The position numbers and the translations under genes were made by a program. The notes beneath the pieces were generated by a model. The model saw only the letters and a program-made list of their open reading frames with translations. It did no database searches and was not told the DNA's origin. Shown here piece after piece: positions 18,639-28,464 of a DNA stretch of 64,000 nt. This DNA comes from CAVQBP01 sp963848195. GTDB taxonomy: Bacteria; Bacteroidota; Ignavibacteria; Ignavibacteriales; Ignavibacteriaceae. Each line of letters starts with the position of its first letter. Within the stretch, counting starts at the first letter, position 1. Where the stretch lies: the NCBI GenBank assembly GCA_963848195.1, contig CAWKCY010000016.1, forward strand, positions 496,001 through 560,000. The letters are read 5' to 3'.

Positions 18639-18925
18639 AATTTTATGTGGAAAAAAATAAATCATAATTGCTAAAATATTCTATAAATTTTCTCAAAATC
18701 CTAACCTTATTTCTTGTGACAACCTTAGTAACACAAACATCACGGCATTCCCAAACCTTATTACCTTCCTTTAAGAAACAATACAATGTAATTTTATGTG
18801 GATAAATTTTCTTAAAACTAAAATATTTCGTTAAATGAATCCATCAATCCTAACCTTATTTCTTGTGATAACCTTAGTAACAAAATCACCCAGGCATTCC
18901 CAAACCTTATTACCTTATTTTTTAT
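18639..18925. repeat. Two direct copies of a ~150-bp intergenic repeat
   Basis: This is the main content of the 437-base gap between the propeller gene and the GH3 gene. AATTTTATGTGG starts both copies (18639 and 18790). ATCCTAACCTTATTTCTTGTG follows at 18698 and 18847, then ACCTTAGTAACA and GGCATTCCCAAACCTTATTACC. A partial echo (ACCTTATTACCTTATTTTT) occurs at about 23879-23896. No coding frame is present. The copies diverge mainly in their first 60 bases. Confidence 0.75.
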
Positions 18926-19061
18926 GTATGTACTCACTTTCGATAACCTAAATCTTAATTAAATCATCATATGATAATTACTAAAATTTTTCTGTTCTTT
19001 TATATGAAACATTAAAAATTTAAATTATATATACTCTTATTAAAAATTTCTTCTAATCATT

Positions 19062-21317
19062 ATGAATTTAAAAAATCTATTATTTTGTATTATAGTTACA
19101 ATAATTCTTATTGGAAAGTCTAACAGTCAGGATAAATCAAACCCGCAGTTAATCATTTCTCAGAAAGTCGATTCCGTTTTAAGTCTAATGACTCTTGATG
19201 AAAAAATTGGTCAATTAAATCAATATAATGATGACAATATTGCAACAGGCCCTGTCACTCCTGATAATAATAAGATAGACCAGGTTAAAAAGGGAAAAGT
19301 CGGCTCATTATTAAATTGTATGGGAACTGAACGGACGAGAAGCTGGCAGGAAATTGCAATGCAGTCAAGATTAAAGATTCCTTTACTTTTTGGTCAGGAC
19401 GTAATCCACGGATACAAAACAACCTTCCCTATCCCTTTAGCTGAATCCTGTAGCTGGGATTTAGATGCAATTGAATTATCCGCTAGAACTGCCGCAGAAG
19501 AAGCAAGTGCTGCAGGTATTCACTGGACTTTTGCTCCAATGGTAGATATTTGCCGCGATCCCCGATGGGGTAGAATAATGGAAGGTGCGGGCGAAGATCC
19601 CTATCTTGCATCAAAAATTGCTTACGCTCGTGTCAAAGGATTTCAAGGTGATAAATTGGGGGATACAAATTCACTAATGGCATGTGCAAAACACTTTGCC
19701 GCTTATGGTGCTGCAATTGGAGGCCGGGATTATAATTCTGTTGATATGAGCAAAAGACTTCTTTGGGAAGTTTATCTTCCTCCTTTCAAAGCTGCTCTGG
19801 ATGCAGGCGCTTCCACATTTATGACCTCTTTTAATGATATTAATGGTGTCCCCTCTACAATGAATAAATATTTGCTTAGAGATATTTTAAAAGGAAAATG
19901 GAACTTTAATGGATTTGTAGTAAGCGACTGGGGTTCTGTTGGTGAAATGATAAATCATGGTACTGTGAAAAATGAATATGAAGCCGCTCTCTCTGCTTTA
20001 ACTGCCGGCTGCGATATGGATATGGAAAGTAGAAATTATCTAAACAATCTTTCTCAACTGGTTAAAGATGGAAAATTATCCGTTGAATTAATCGATGAGG
20101 CAGTAAAAAGAATCCTGACAAAGAAATTCCAGCTCGGTCTTTTCGATAATCCCTTTAAATACAGCAATCCTGAAAGAGAAGAGAAAGAATTAAATAACCC
20201 TGACCATCCGGGCGTTGCACGAAATATGGCACACAAAAGCATTGTCCTGTTAAAAAATCAAGAACCAAATATTACCTTTGTCAAAAAACATAAAAACAAT
20301 TGCATTTATTGGTCCCCTCGTAAAAGAACTTAAGCAGAATAAAGGATTTTGGGATATAGATGTTCCTGGAATTGATTCTAATTTTATTGTATCCCAATGG
20401 GAAGGTTAAAAAATAAAGTAGGAAATGGAACTAAAACTGCTTTATGCAAAAGGCTGTAACATAGAAGGCAATAATAAAGATGGATTTAATGAAGCAGTAA
20501 ATACTGCTAAGCAAGTCCGATGTAGTTATTTTAAGTATCGGTGAAAAACGCGATATGTCTGGTGAGGCAAAAAGCCGGAGCAATATAACTATCCCCGGTG
20601 TTCAGGAAGATTTATTTAAAGAACTGTTAAAAACAGGAAAGCCGGTTGTTGTTTTAATCAATGCCGGAAGGCCACTTGGTTTTTAACTATATCGCAGATA
20701 ATGCTTCCGCTGTTCTTTATACTTGGTGGCTCGGAAGTGAAGCTGGTAATGCTATTGCAGACGTCTTGTTCGGTGATTATAATCCATCAGCAAAGCTTTC
20801 TATTACTTTCCCCTTAAGTGTAGGCCAAATTCCAATATACTATAGTCACTTCAATACCGGACGCCCTGCTCAAAATGATAGCGATCGGTTTTATAGAAGC
20901 GCTTACACCGATCTATCTATCTATCCTAAGTATGAATTTGGCTATGGCCTAAGCTATACAACTTTTCAATATAGTAACCTGCGGTTAAATAAAAATAAAA
21001 TGGGAATGAACGATACCATTGAAGTTTCATTAGATATAACAAATACTGGAAAATATTCCGGAGAAGAAATTGTTCAATTATATCTGCATGACCTTGTGGG
21101 TTCTATTGCTAGACCAGTGGAAGAGCTGAAAGACTTCAAAAAAATAAAATTAAATCCTGGCGAATCGAAAACAATTAAATTTAAAATTGATAAGGAAAAA
21201 CTCTCGTTCTATAATCAGAATTTAGATTGGGTTGCTGAACCCGGAGACTTTGATTTAATGATCGGCGCATCATCAAAAGATATAAGATTAAAAGATCATT
21301 TTGAATTAACCGAATAA
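19062..21317 (+). pseudogene. bglX: Beta-glucosidase, GH3 (BglX type), multiply frameshifted
   Basis: The first frame (19062-20333) has a signal peptide and an almost complete GH3 N-terminal barrel: GQDVIHGYKTTFPIPLAES, FAPMVDICRDPRWGRIMEGAGEDP, and GFVVSDWGSVGEM with nucleophile Asp289. From about 20270 the homology hops between frames: PLSKNIKTIAFIGPLVKELK, then LYAKGCNIEG, then SDVVILSIGEKRDMSGEA, each in a different frame. The final frame (about 20661-21317) gives the C-terminal GH3 domain (FNYIADNASAVLYTWWLGSEAG, YEFGYGLSYTTF) and a fibronectin-III-like end. Five or six indels within 400 bases separate the two intact ends. The motifs are preserved, so decay is recent or this stretch is poorly assembled. 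Confidence 0.85.
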
Positions 21318-21393
21318 TTTCTCAATCAAAGGAGAATTTATAAACCCTCTTCCAATTATCCAAACATGAGACATTGAACTCTCTTCATGTAAC

Positions 21394-21546
21394 GCGAAAC
21401 TCCGTTTCGCCAAAAGAGGCATTAAAAAATAATTGAGCTCGAATTATAAGAAACTTTACAAATTAAATATAAATTAATTTAAGTCAGCAGTTAGGGTACT
21501 CTCCCTTCTCATTTTCTAAGGAGAGATGGCGGGGGAGAGGGTGAGG
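21394..21546. repeat. Hairpin repeats downstream of the GH3 gene
   Basis: The 399-base spacer 21318-21716 contains GCGAAAC-TCC-GTTTCGC (21394-21410), a short perfect hairpin. Further on, about 21493-21546, a CTCTCCC...AAGGAGAG...GGGGGAGAGG element belongs to the same family as those at 34843, 46434 and 56962. The rest of the spacer is AT-rich apart from the promoter listed separately. Confidence 0.7.
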
Positions 21547-21638
21547 TAAAATGATCATGTATTGTATATTAATTAATTGAAATAAGCATGTATTTCCACT
21601 ATGATATTTATTTGGACGCTTATAATTTTTTTCTCGTT

Positions 21639-21665
21639 TGTCGATTTTAACTCTGGCTATTCGAC
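21639..21665 (+). promoter_or_regulatory. Predicted ECF42-type promoter for the YCII/DGPF gene
   Basis: TGTCGA at 21639-21644 and CGAC at 21662-21665 are separated by 17 bases, 52 bases before the YCII ATG. The same pair with the same spacing precedes the hydrolase pseudogene at 24012, and TGTCGA...CGA is the target pattern I recall for ECF42 sigma factors. The cognate sigma gene lies two genes away. The match is by eye. Confidence 0.7.
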
Positions 21666-21716
21666 TATTTATTTGAAATCATAAATATCTCAAATAAAAA
21701 ATAATAGGAGTTTAAC

Positions 21717-22124
21717 ATGAAATATATATGCCTTGGATATATGGATGAAAAAATGTGGGGAACTATGACTGAAAATGAAAGAAACAATTTTATAGACGAA
21801 TGTTTTAATTACGATGATGAACTTCGCAGCAAAGGTCACTTTATCGGCGGTGAAGCACTGCAGACCGCACATAATGCAACTACATTACGAACCCATAATG
21901 GCAAGGTTGTAATTACTGATGGACCCTTTGCAGAGACAAAAGAACAGTTAGGCGGCATAATGATTCTCGAAGCTAAAGATTTGAATCATGCAATTCAATT
22001 AATGTCAAAGCACCCAAGTATTTATATGGGAGGAAGCTTTGAAATAAGACCGGCCGCTGATTTATCTGAGATGATTAAAATAAGTGAAAAACGTCGCTCA
22101 AAAGAAAAAATTGCAGAAAAGTAA
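21717..22124 (+). CDS. YCII-related (DGPF) domain protein
   Basis: The 135-residue protein contains DGPFAETKEQLGG at about 68-80, the signature of the DGPF subgroup of YCII-related proteins, on a dimeric alpha/beta ferredoxin-like fold. GEALQTAHNATTLR precedes it and the basic C-terminus is variable. AGGAG lies seven bases upstream of the ATG. DGPF genes are the standard neighbours and targets of ECF42 sigma factors, and such a sigma gene follows at 22329. The biochemical role of DGPF proteins is unsettled; the family fold is enzyme-like and His/Asp residues are present. An ECF42-type promoter precedes it. Confidence 0.93.
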   Translation: MKYICLGYMDEKMWGTMTENERNNFIDECFNYDDELRSKGHFIGGEALQTAHNATTLRTHNGKVVITDGPFAETKEQLGGIMILEAKDLNHAIQLMSKHPSIYMGGSFEIRPAADLSEMIKISEKRRSKEKIAEK

Positions 22125-22162
22125 GAAATAAAATAAATACATATTGTTCGAGAACTTAATCT

Positions 22163-22259
22163 AAAGATGACATCTTTACAAAGATAAATTATCGTGTATG
22201 TTTTATTAAAATGCAAATTTATATAAACTTTATACTTTAATAATAAAGATGTCATCTTT
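22163..22259. repeat. Paired 15-bp palindromes between the YCII and sigma genes
   Basis: AAAGATGACATCTTT (22163-22177) and AAAGATGTCATCTTT (22245-22259) are palindromes around a single central base, 82 bases apart, filling most of the 204-base gap. A related ATGATGTCATCTTT lies at 7722-7735. They could be protein-binding sites, ends of a small mobile repeat or transcript hairpins. Confidence 0.75.
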
Positions 22260-22328
22260 TAAATCCCTATTCTTACGTAAGTCGCTTAACATTTGTAAAA
22301 AATAATCATAACCTCAAAAAATATTATT

Positions 22329-23582
22329 ATGTCCCTTAATTCCAGTAATAGTATCCGTGACCTTCTTAACCAAATTTACTCAACTGAATCTCGAAGAATT
22401 CTCGCTTCTCTTATACGTCTTCTCGGAGATTTTGATATTGCCGAAGACGCACTTCATGACGCATTTGCTGTTGCCATGGAACAATGGCCCGAACGCGGAA
22501 TACCTGAAAATCCTCGGGCATGGCTTATCTCTGCTGGGAGGTTTAAAGCCATTGATAGCTTAAGACGGCGTTCCCGTTACGACTTTTCTTTAGAAAAACT
22601 TGCTAATAAAATCGATAAAAATTCCAAAAGGATGGAAGAACAAATTGACAAAGAAATTGAAGATGATGAATTAAGACTCATTTTTACATGCTGCCACCCG
22701 GCTTTATCATTTGAAGCAAGGGTTGCCCTGACTTTAAGAGAAGTCTGCGATCTTACTACGGAAGAGATTGCAAATGCCTTTCTTGTTCAACCTTCTACTC
22801 TTGCCCAGAGAATAGTGCGTGCTAAAGCAAAAATTCGGGATGCAAATATTCCTTTTGAAATGCCGTCACGGATGGAATTTCCCGATAGATTAGCCTCTGT
22901 AAATCATGTCATATACCTGGTGTTCAACGAAGGATACTCCGCATCTTTTGGTGAATCCTTAATTAGACCCGATCTTTCTGCTGAAGCTATTCGTCTCGGA
23001 CGCCTTATGATGGAATTACTTCCTGAACCTGAAGTTAAAGGGCTTTTAGCGCTTATGTTATTGCAAGAGTCACGCAGAACAGCAAGAACATCACCCGCTG
23101 GTGACCTGATTCTGCTGGAAGACCAGGACCGCTCGCTATGGGATAAGGAACTAATTAAGGAAGGTATTTCATTGGTTGAACAAGCCTTAAAATCCCATCA
23201 ATTCGGATCGTATACCCTGCAGGCGGCTATTGCAGCAGTTCACTCTGAAGCAGCCGAACCCGAATTTACTGACTGGCCTCAAATCGTTGCATTATATGAC
23301 AAACTCCTTGCTCTGGAACCATCACCTGTAATAGAATTAAACCGGGCTGTCGCTCTATCAATGCGCGACGGCCCAAAAACAGGTATTGAAATAATTAATA
23401 ACATACTGAAAAACGGAAACCTGACAGATTATTATTTAACCTATTCTGCCAGGGCAGAGTTGTATAGAAGGCTTGGAGATTATCCTAAAGCAAAAGCAGA
23501 TTTCGAAAATGCTCTCTCCCTTACAACTCAAATCCCCGTCCGCCGATTCCTCGAAAGCAAACTCCAGCAGTTAAAAGATTGA
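22329..23582 (+). CDS. ECF42-type RNA polymerase sigma factor with long C-terminal extension
   Basis: The 417-residue protein has a sigma-2 region (AEDALHDAFAVAMEQWPERG, PRAWLISAGRFKAIDSLRRRSR, within residues 10-85) and a sigma-4 region (FEARVALTLREVCDLTTEEIANAFLVQPSTLAQRI, about 138-175). A helical C-terminal extension of some 230 residues follows, with NEGYSAS and TPR-like repeats. This architecture plus a DGPF neighbour defines the ECF42 group, which has no anti-sigma factor and may be controlled through its extension. Two candidate target promoters lie nearby, upstream of the YCII gene and of the hydrolase at 24012. Confidence 0.93.
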   Translation: MSLNSSNSIRDLLNQIYSTESRRILASLIRLLGDFDIAEDALHDAFAVAMEQWPERGIPENPRAWLISAGRFKAIDSLRRRSRYDFSLEKLANKIDKNSKRMEEQIDKEIEDDELRLIFTCCHPALSFEARVALTLREVCDLTTEEIANAFLVQPSTLAQRIVRAKAKIRDANIPFEMPSRMEFPDRLASVNHVIYLVFNEGYSASFGESLIRPDLSAEAIRLGRLMMELLPEPEVKGLLALMLLQESRRTARTSPAGDLILLEDQDRSLWDKELIKEGISLVEQALKSHQFGSYTLQAAIAAVHSEAAEPEFTDWPQIVALYDKLLALEPSPVIELNRAVALSMRDGPKTGIEIINNILKNGNLTDYYLTYSARAELYRRLGDYPKAKADFENALSLTTQIPVRRFLESKLQQLKD

Positions 23583-23635
23583 CCCTAGCCCTCAAAGCTT
23601 GTATGGATATCATTAATATCTGAGATAAAGGTTAA

Positions 23636-23760
23636 CACTGGACTTTTAGTCCGGTGATTATTTGGAGGTACACAATCTACCCCTCCCCGGACTTTAGTCC
23701 GGTTCCCACCTCTCCCTGCTAACTGTTGCGATTCTATCGGACAGGAGATTGGATAGGGAG
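23636..23760. repeat. Palindromic intergenic repeats 3' of the sigma gene
   Basis: The stretch holds two palindromes built on the same core: GGACTTTTAGTCCGG inside CACTGG...CCGGTG at 23636-23656, and the perfect CCGGACTTTAGTCCGG at 23687-23702. They are followed by a CTCCC-rich arm near 23709 and a GGATAGGGAGATGAGG stretch ending near 23757. They belong to the dispersed hairpin family found at six other intergenic sites here. Confidence 0.8.
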
Positions 23761-23927
23761 ATGAGGATACTAATTTATTGAAAAACCCAAAATCTACATT
23801 GGAAGAACCATATTCCATGTTTCCACCTGCTTCTCTGTTTTACCTTAGTAAATATGCACTACACTAAAGAAAGGAGACCTTATTACCTTATTTTTATATA
23901 TAAACCATATAAACACTTATTAATAGA

Positions 23928-23954
23928 TGTCGATTACATCCCTTCCCATTCGAC
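23928..23954 (+). promoter_or_regulatory. Predicted ECF42-type promoter for the alpha/beta hydrolase
   Basis: TGTCGA at 23928-23933 and CGAC at 23951-23954 are 17 bases apart, 57 bases before the hydrolase ATG at 24012. ATTCGACTATTTA is shared exactly with the promoter before the YCII gene, while the 12 bases between the boxes' conserved flanks differ. That pattern is what a conserved promoter would show. Confidence 0.7.
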
Positions 23955-24011
23955 TATTTAATGAAATTAATTATTTTCCCTTAACTGTTCAAAGCAAAAA
24001 AGGAGAAAGAA

Positions 24012-24856
24012 ATGTATAAGTATAATTCAAGAATCGCTCTCATGATTGCTCAGATATTTTCACTGGCAGTTTCAGCACAGACATCAGATTACCATTCAGG
24101 TTACAAGCCTGTAAATGGTATTAATATGTATTATGAAATATATGGTAAGGCAAACCTTTAGTCCTTATCCACGGTGGTGGCTCCACAATTCAAACCTCGT
24201 TCGGAAACATAATTCCCTCACTCTCAAAAAAATATAAAATTATTGCTGTAGAACTGCAGGCACATGGTCATACATCCGATAGAAATGCACCCGAAAGCTT
24301 TGAGCAGGACGCCGATGATGCAGCTGAACTTCTAAATCAACTCGACATTAACAACGCCAATATCCTTGGCTTTAGGAACGGTGGGAATACAGCAATTCAG
24401 TTAGCAATAAGACACCCTGAAAAAGTACTTAAATTAATTATAGCTTCCTCATTTTATAAAAGAGAAGGATTATATCCTGATTTTTGGAAAGGAATGGATA
24501 ATGCAAAGTTCAGCGACATGCCGCAAGTCTATAAAGATGAATTCTTAAAAATTAATAACAATGAGGATGCACTTCTAAACATGTTTAATAAAGATGCTAA
24601 TCGAATACGTACATTTAAAGATTGGAATGACGATGATATAAAATCAATTAAAGCACCTGTCCTTATTGTTATCGGAGATCAGGATGTCATTCAGCCGGAA
24701 CATGCAGTTAAAATGTACAGATTATTCCCTCACGCCCGCTTAGCCATTCTCCCTGGAAGACATGGTGAATATCTAGGTGAAATCCTATATACTCAAAAAA
24801 ATAATTTTCAACCCACTATTATTATTCCGTTAATTGAAAATTTCTTCAACTCCTAA
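24012..24856 (+). pseudogene. Secreted alpha/beta hydrolase, frameshifted and lacking the nucleophile Ser
   Basis: The ATG at 24012 follows AGGAGAAAGA and encodes a signal peptide and the first strand (YKPVNGINMYYEIYGKA). A one-base shift near 24155 then leads into the frame with VLIHGGGST, LQAHGHTSDR, NILGFRNGGNTAIQLAIRHPEKV and the C-terminal VIGDQDVIQPEHA and PGRHGEYLG. The nucleophile elbow normally reads G-x-S-x-G-G. Here the codon at 24374-24376 is AGG (Arg) in place of Ser. The loss of the nucleophile as well as the frame argues for genuine decay. It keeps an ECF42-type promoter, so it was probably part of that sigma factor's regulon. Confidence 0.82.
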
Positions 24857-24900
24857 AAATCAGCGAAAATCATAAAAATCTGCGTCATCAGCGTTCTATT
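24857..24900. repeat. Short dispersed repeat (AAATCAGCG...GCGTCATCAGCG)
   Basis: The stretch after the hydrolase reads AAATCAGCGAAAATC, then ATAAAAATCTGCGTCATC and AGCGTTCTATT. I recognise this as a very common intergenic repeat in Bacteroidota-related genomes, of unknown function. Recognition is from memory and no second copy was found in this window. Confidence 0.5.
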
Positions 24901-24995
24901 AAATAACAGAAAAAATGAAAACGTTTACACTTAAATATAGAATTTATATATTAAATCGTCTTTTTATTTATAAATAATGAAAGTAAGCATAGCTA

Positions 24996-27971
24996 ATGAA
25001 CACTTTCAGGTTCATCTTTATTATCTCCATTTATTCTCTTTTTTCTATAATACTATCCGCTCAAAGTAGAATTATAGATGAATTTGAAAATCTGAATAGT
25101 TGGCAGCAAGTCGCTTCCGATGGTGCCTCTATGAATATCTCCCTTGTACCTGGATTTAAAAGTAATGCTATAAAAATTGATTATAAATTCAAAGGCGCCG
25201 GCTATTGTGGTATCGTTAAAGAAGTTCCTCTTAACCTTCCCTCCAATTATAAATTTAATTTTTATTGTAAAGGTGTTTCCCCCAAAAACAACCTGGAATT
25301 CAAATTAGATGATTCTACAGGCGATAATGTCTGGTGGTATGTCTTTAGGAGATATGATTTCCCTAAGGACTGGACCCTACACACAATAAGAAAAAGACAA
25401 ATTTCCTTTGCATGGGGACCTATAGGCGGTGGTGAAATAACACACGTTAATAAAATCGAACTTATTATTTCCGCAGCCGATGGAGGCAGCGGAACAGTCT
25501 ATCTTGATGAATTATCTTTCTCTGAATTACCTCCTCCCATGAGAAAAAATATTATCCCTTTAGTCAAAGCATCTTCCTCATTAAAAGGTAAACCATCATT
25601 TATATTTGACGGAAACATTTCAACATCTTGGAAAAGCACGGCCGATGATAAACAATCTCTATTAATAGATTTTAATTACTTAAGAGAATATGCCGGCTTA
25701 ATTATTAACTGGGATAGTGTGAATTTTGCAACTGATTTTGAAATCCAATCTTCTGATGATTGGAAAAAATGGAATACTTTATATGCTGCAAAAAATAATG
25801 GGACAAGCATTAGCATTCTTCCTTTTCAGGATATTGAATCTAGATATTTGAAGATAAATCTATTAAAAAGCAGCAGGCAAAATGGATATGGTATAAAAGA
25901 AATAGCAATTGAAAATTATAAGTTCGCTGAAGATAACAATTATCTTTTTCAGCAAATTGCAAAGTATTATCCTGAAGGATATTTCCCTAAGTACTTTTTA
26001 GATAAACAGACTTATTGGAATATTGTCGGCATAAATGGCGGTCATAAAGTAGCACTAATTAATGAAGAAGGAATGATTGAAACAGAAAAAGAAGGCTTCT
26101 CAATTGAACCATTCCTATTTTGCGATAATAAATTTGTTACATGGAACGATGTTAATCTTAAACAGGGCTTAGAAAATAATTATCTTCCTATACCATACGT
26201 TATATGGCAGAAAGATAGTCTGGATCTTGAAATTAAAGCCTTTGCGGATGGGGAAATTGGCTCTTCCTCAATCTATATCAGCTATTCTCTAACCAATAAA
26301 ACTGATCAATTAAAAAAAGGGAATCTTTATCTTGCAATTAGACCATTTCAAGTCAATCCGCCATGGCAGAACTTAAATATTACTGGAGGCTTTACAAAAA
26401 TTTCATCAATAGAATATAAAGATGGTGAAGCGGTAGTTGACCATAAGGCAATCATTCCCGGAACAAAACCCGCAAATTTCGGTGCTGCAAAATTCAACGA
26501 TGGACCTATTATAAATTTTATCAGTAAAGATACTCTTCCCGGGAAGTCTGGAGTTATGGATGAGAAGGGACTTGCCTCCGCAGCCTTTCAATATCCTTTT
26601 AAGTTAAATCCTGGAGAAACATACATGGTTGTTATTGAGATACCGTTTTATTCACATGATTCCACACTTCAGGCTGAAAGAATTTCTAACAATTCATTTA
26701 ATCTGGGACTTCAAAATGTAATAAAAAAATGGAACACTGAACTAAATAATGTAAAAATAAATCTTCCTTCTACAGAAAATAAATTAGTCAATACTTTGAA
26801 AAGTAATCTTGCATATATTTTGATTAACAGGGATGAGAATGCTTTGCAGCCCGGAACGAGATGTTATGATAGATCCTGGATTAGAGATGGAGCTTTAATG
26901 TCCGCATCTCTCCTTCGAATGGGTATTGTTAAAGAAGTTAAAGATTATATTAATTGGTATTCCCGTTATCAATTTCCTTCTGGTAAAATACCATGTGTTG
27001 TTGACAAAAGAGGTGCGGATCCTGTTCCTGAAAATGACAGCCAGGGAGAATATATTTATTTAATTAGGCAATATTTTGATTTTACAAAAGATACATCAAT
27101 GCTGGTAAGTAAATGGGATAATATTAAGTCAACGGTTAATTATATTAAATCTCAGATTGCTGAAGAATCCACTTCCCAAAATAAAAATGGCACTGATGAA
27201 CAAAAATCTTTTTATGGACTAGTACCCGCTTCTATTAGCCATGAAGGTTATTCTGCTAAGCCAATGCACTCTTATTGGGATGATTTCTTTGTATTGAAAG
27301 GTTTAAAAGATGCAGTCTTTATAGCAGAACTTCTTAATAAAAAAGTGGAATCTGATGAGTATAAAAAGCTTCGGGATGAATTTAGAGAAAACTTATATAA
27401 TTCAATAAGTTTGGCCATGAAAAACAAAAACATCAATTACATACCTGGCTGTGCAGAATTGGGTGATTTTGATGCAACTTCCACAACCATAGCAGTATAC
27501 CCTTGCAATGAACTAAAATACTTGCCCCAGCCTGCTCTTAAAAATACTTTTGATAAATATTTTCATAATTTCGAGAAACGCCTTAATCCGGATGATAATT
27601 GGATAAATTATACACCCTATGAAATCAGAGCCGCCGGAACATTCATTTTTCTAAATGAAATAAATCGTGCCTATGACCTCCTCGATTATTTCATTAAAGA
27701 CCAGCGTCCGCAAGGATGGAACCACTGGGCTGAAGTAGTATGGGAAAATCCAGATACATCTATGTACATAGGAGATATGCCCCATACCTGGGTCGGTTCT
27801 GCATTTATTGATGCAGTCCGTGCCCTCTTTGTCCATGAAAACGAAGACGATTCCTCCCTCACCCTTGGAGCCGGCATTAAACAGGAATGGCTGAATTCCC
27901 CCAATGGTATTTCATTTGAAAATTTCCCCACCTATTACGGTACCAGTCTCCTATTCAATGAAAAAAATTAA
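24996..27971 (+). CDS. Secreted discoidin-domain six-hairpin glycosidase-like protein
   Basis: The 991-residue protein has a signal peptide (1-22) and a beta-sandwich carbohydrate-binding domain (about 25-177, starting DEFENLNSW). An F5/8C discoidin domain (about 185-310) follows, then a large beta-sandwich (about 320-590) and an (alpha/alpha)6 toroid (about 600-950). The toroid carries GTRCYDRSWIRDGALMSASL, a motif of six-hairpin glycosidases where the acidic residues are likely catalytic. Other helices hold HSYWDDFFVLKGL and WNHWAEVVWENP. I cannot assign a GH family or substrate. A one-base shift in a run of seven A at about 27963 cuts off a small C-terminal domain that continues to 28155. 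Confidence 0.75.
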   Translation: MNTFRFIFIISIYSLFSIILSAQSRIIDEFENLNSWQQVASDGASMNISLVPGFKSNAIKIDYKFKGAGYCGIVKEVPLNLPSNYKFNFYCKGVSPKNNLEFKLDDSTGDNVWWYVFRRYDFPKDWTLHTIRKRQISFAWGPIGGGEITHVNKIELIISAADGGSGTVYLDELSFSELPPPMRKNIIPLVKASSSLKGKPSFIFDGNISTSWKSTADDKQSLLIDFNYLREYAGLIINWDSVNFATDFEIQSSDDWKKWNTLYAAKNNGTSISILPFQDIESRYLKINLLKSSRQNGYGIKEIAIENYKFAEDNNYLFQQIAKYYPEGYFPKYFLDKQTYWNIVGINGGHKVALINEEGMIETEKEGFSIEPFLFCDNKFVTWNDVNLKQGLENNYLPIPYVIWQKDSLDLEIKAFADGEIGSSSIYISYSLTNKTDQLKKGNLYLAIRPFQVNPPWQNLNITGGFTKISSIEYKDGEAVVDHKAIIPGTKPANFGAAKFNDGPIINFISKDTLPGKSGVMDEKGLASAAFQYPFKLNPGETYMVVIEIPFYSHDSTLQAERISNNSFNLGLQNVIKKWNTELNNVKINLPSTENKLVNTLKSNLAYILINRDENALQPGTRCYDRSWIRDGALMSASLLRMGIVKEVKDYINWYSRYQFPSGKIPCVVDKRGADPVPENDSQGEYIYLIRQYFDFTKDTSMLVSKWDNIKSTVNYIKSQIAEESTSQNKNGTDEQKSFYGLVPASISHEGYSAKPMHSYWDDFFVLKGLKDAVFIAELLNKKVESDEYKKLRDEFRENLYNSISLAMKNKNINYIPGCAELGDFDATSTTIAVYPCNELKYLPQPALKNTFDKYFHNFEKRLNPDDNWINYTPYEIRAAGTFIFLNEINRAYDLLDYFIKDQRPQGWNHWAEVVWENPDTSMYIGDMPHTWVGSAFIDAVRALFVHENEDDSSLTLGAGIKQEWLNSPNGISFENFPTYYGTSLLFNEKN

Positions 27972-28155
27972 TAATCAGATTGTAGTAGAACTTAATAACC
28001 AGCTAAGCCCCGCATGCAAAGAATTAATTCTAAAGTCACCCGAAAATAAACAGATTAAATCAGTTTCAATCGATGATACCCCCTCTATCAACTTTAAAAA
28101 CAATAATATTCTATTTAACCGAACCAATAAAAAAATAATAATCCAGTATCAGTAA
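27960..28155 (+). pseudogene. Out-of-frame C-terminal domain of the discoidin glycosidase
   Basis: Directly after the A-run, the next frame continues with KINNQIVVELNNQLSP and ends KKIIIQYQ at 28155. It reads as the terminal beta-sandwich of the preceding enzyme. Removing one A from the run at 27961-27967 would fuse it in frame. The long homopolymer makes either a slippage mutation or a sequencing error likely. Confidence 0.7.
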
Positions 28156-28464
28156 AACTATTTGTTAGGATATCAAAAAGATCTTAGCAGGAACCCGTTT
28201 TCTTAGTGTCTTGTATATTCAAAGTAACTCCTTGAACTTAATTTTTGTGATCGAAAAACCTCCACGCACTACGTTATTCTAACCAGTTAAGATATCTAAA
28301 AAGGGACTTTGTGCCCACAGTGACTTGTATGTTTAAATGACACTATGGACTAAAATTCTTGATAATTAAAAAATATTTTATTCTAAGTTTTTCATACCTT
28401 TTAAGACTAATATTTCTTAGTGCAAACTTAGTGTCCCTTAGTGTCTTAGTGTTAAATCTCCTCT
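28156..28464. other. Intergenic gap with degenerate TTAGTGTC repeats
   Basis: The 309 bases between convergent genes contain repeated forms of CTTAGTGTC: near 28203, near 28317 as a diverged copy, and TTAGTGTCCCTTAGTGTC at about 28427-28444. No gene, clear terminator or palindrome of the dispersed hairpin family is seen. Confidence 0.5.

Noticed and set aside
27904..28155. Independent small gene overlapping the end of the discoidin glycosidase
   Set aside because: The sequence continues the enzyme's terminal beta domain after a seven-A run, so a frameshift is the simpler reading.
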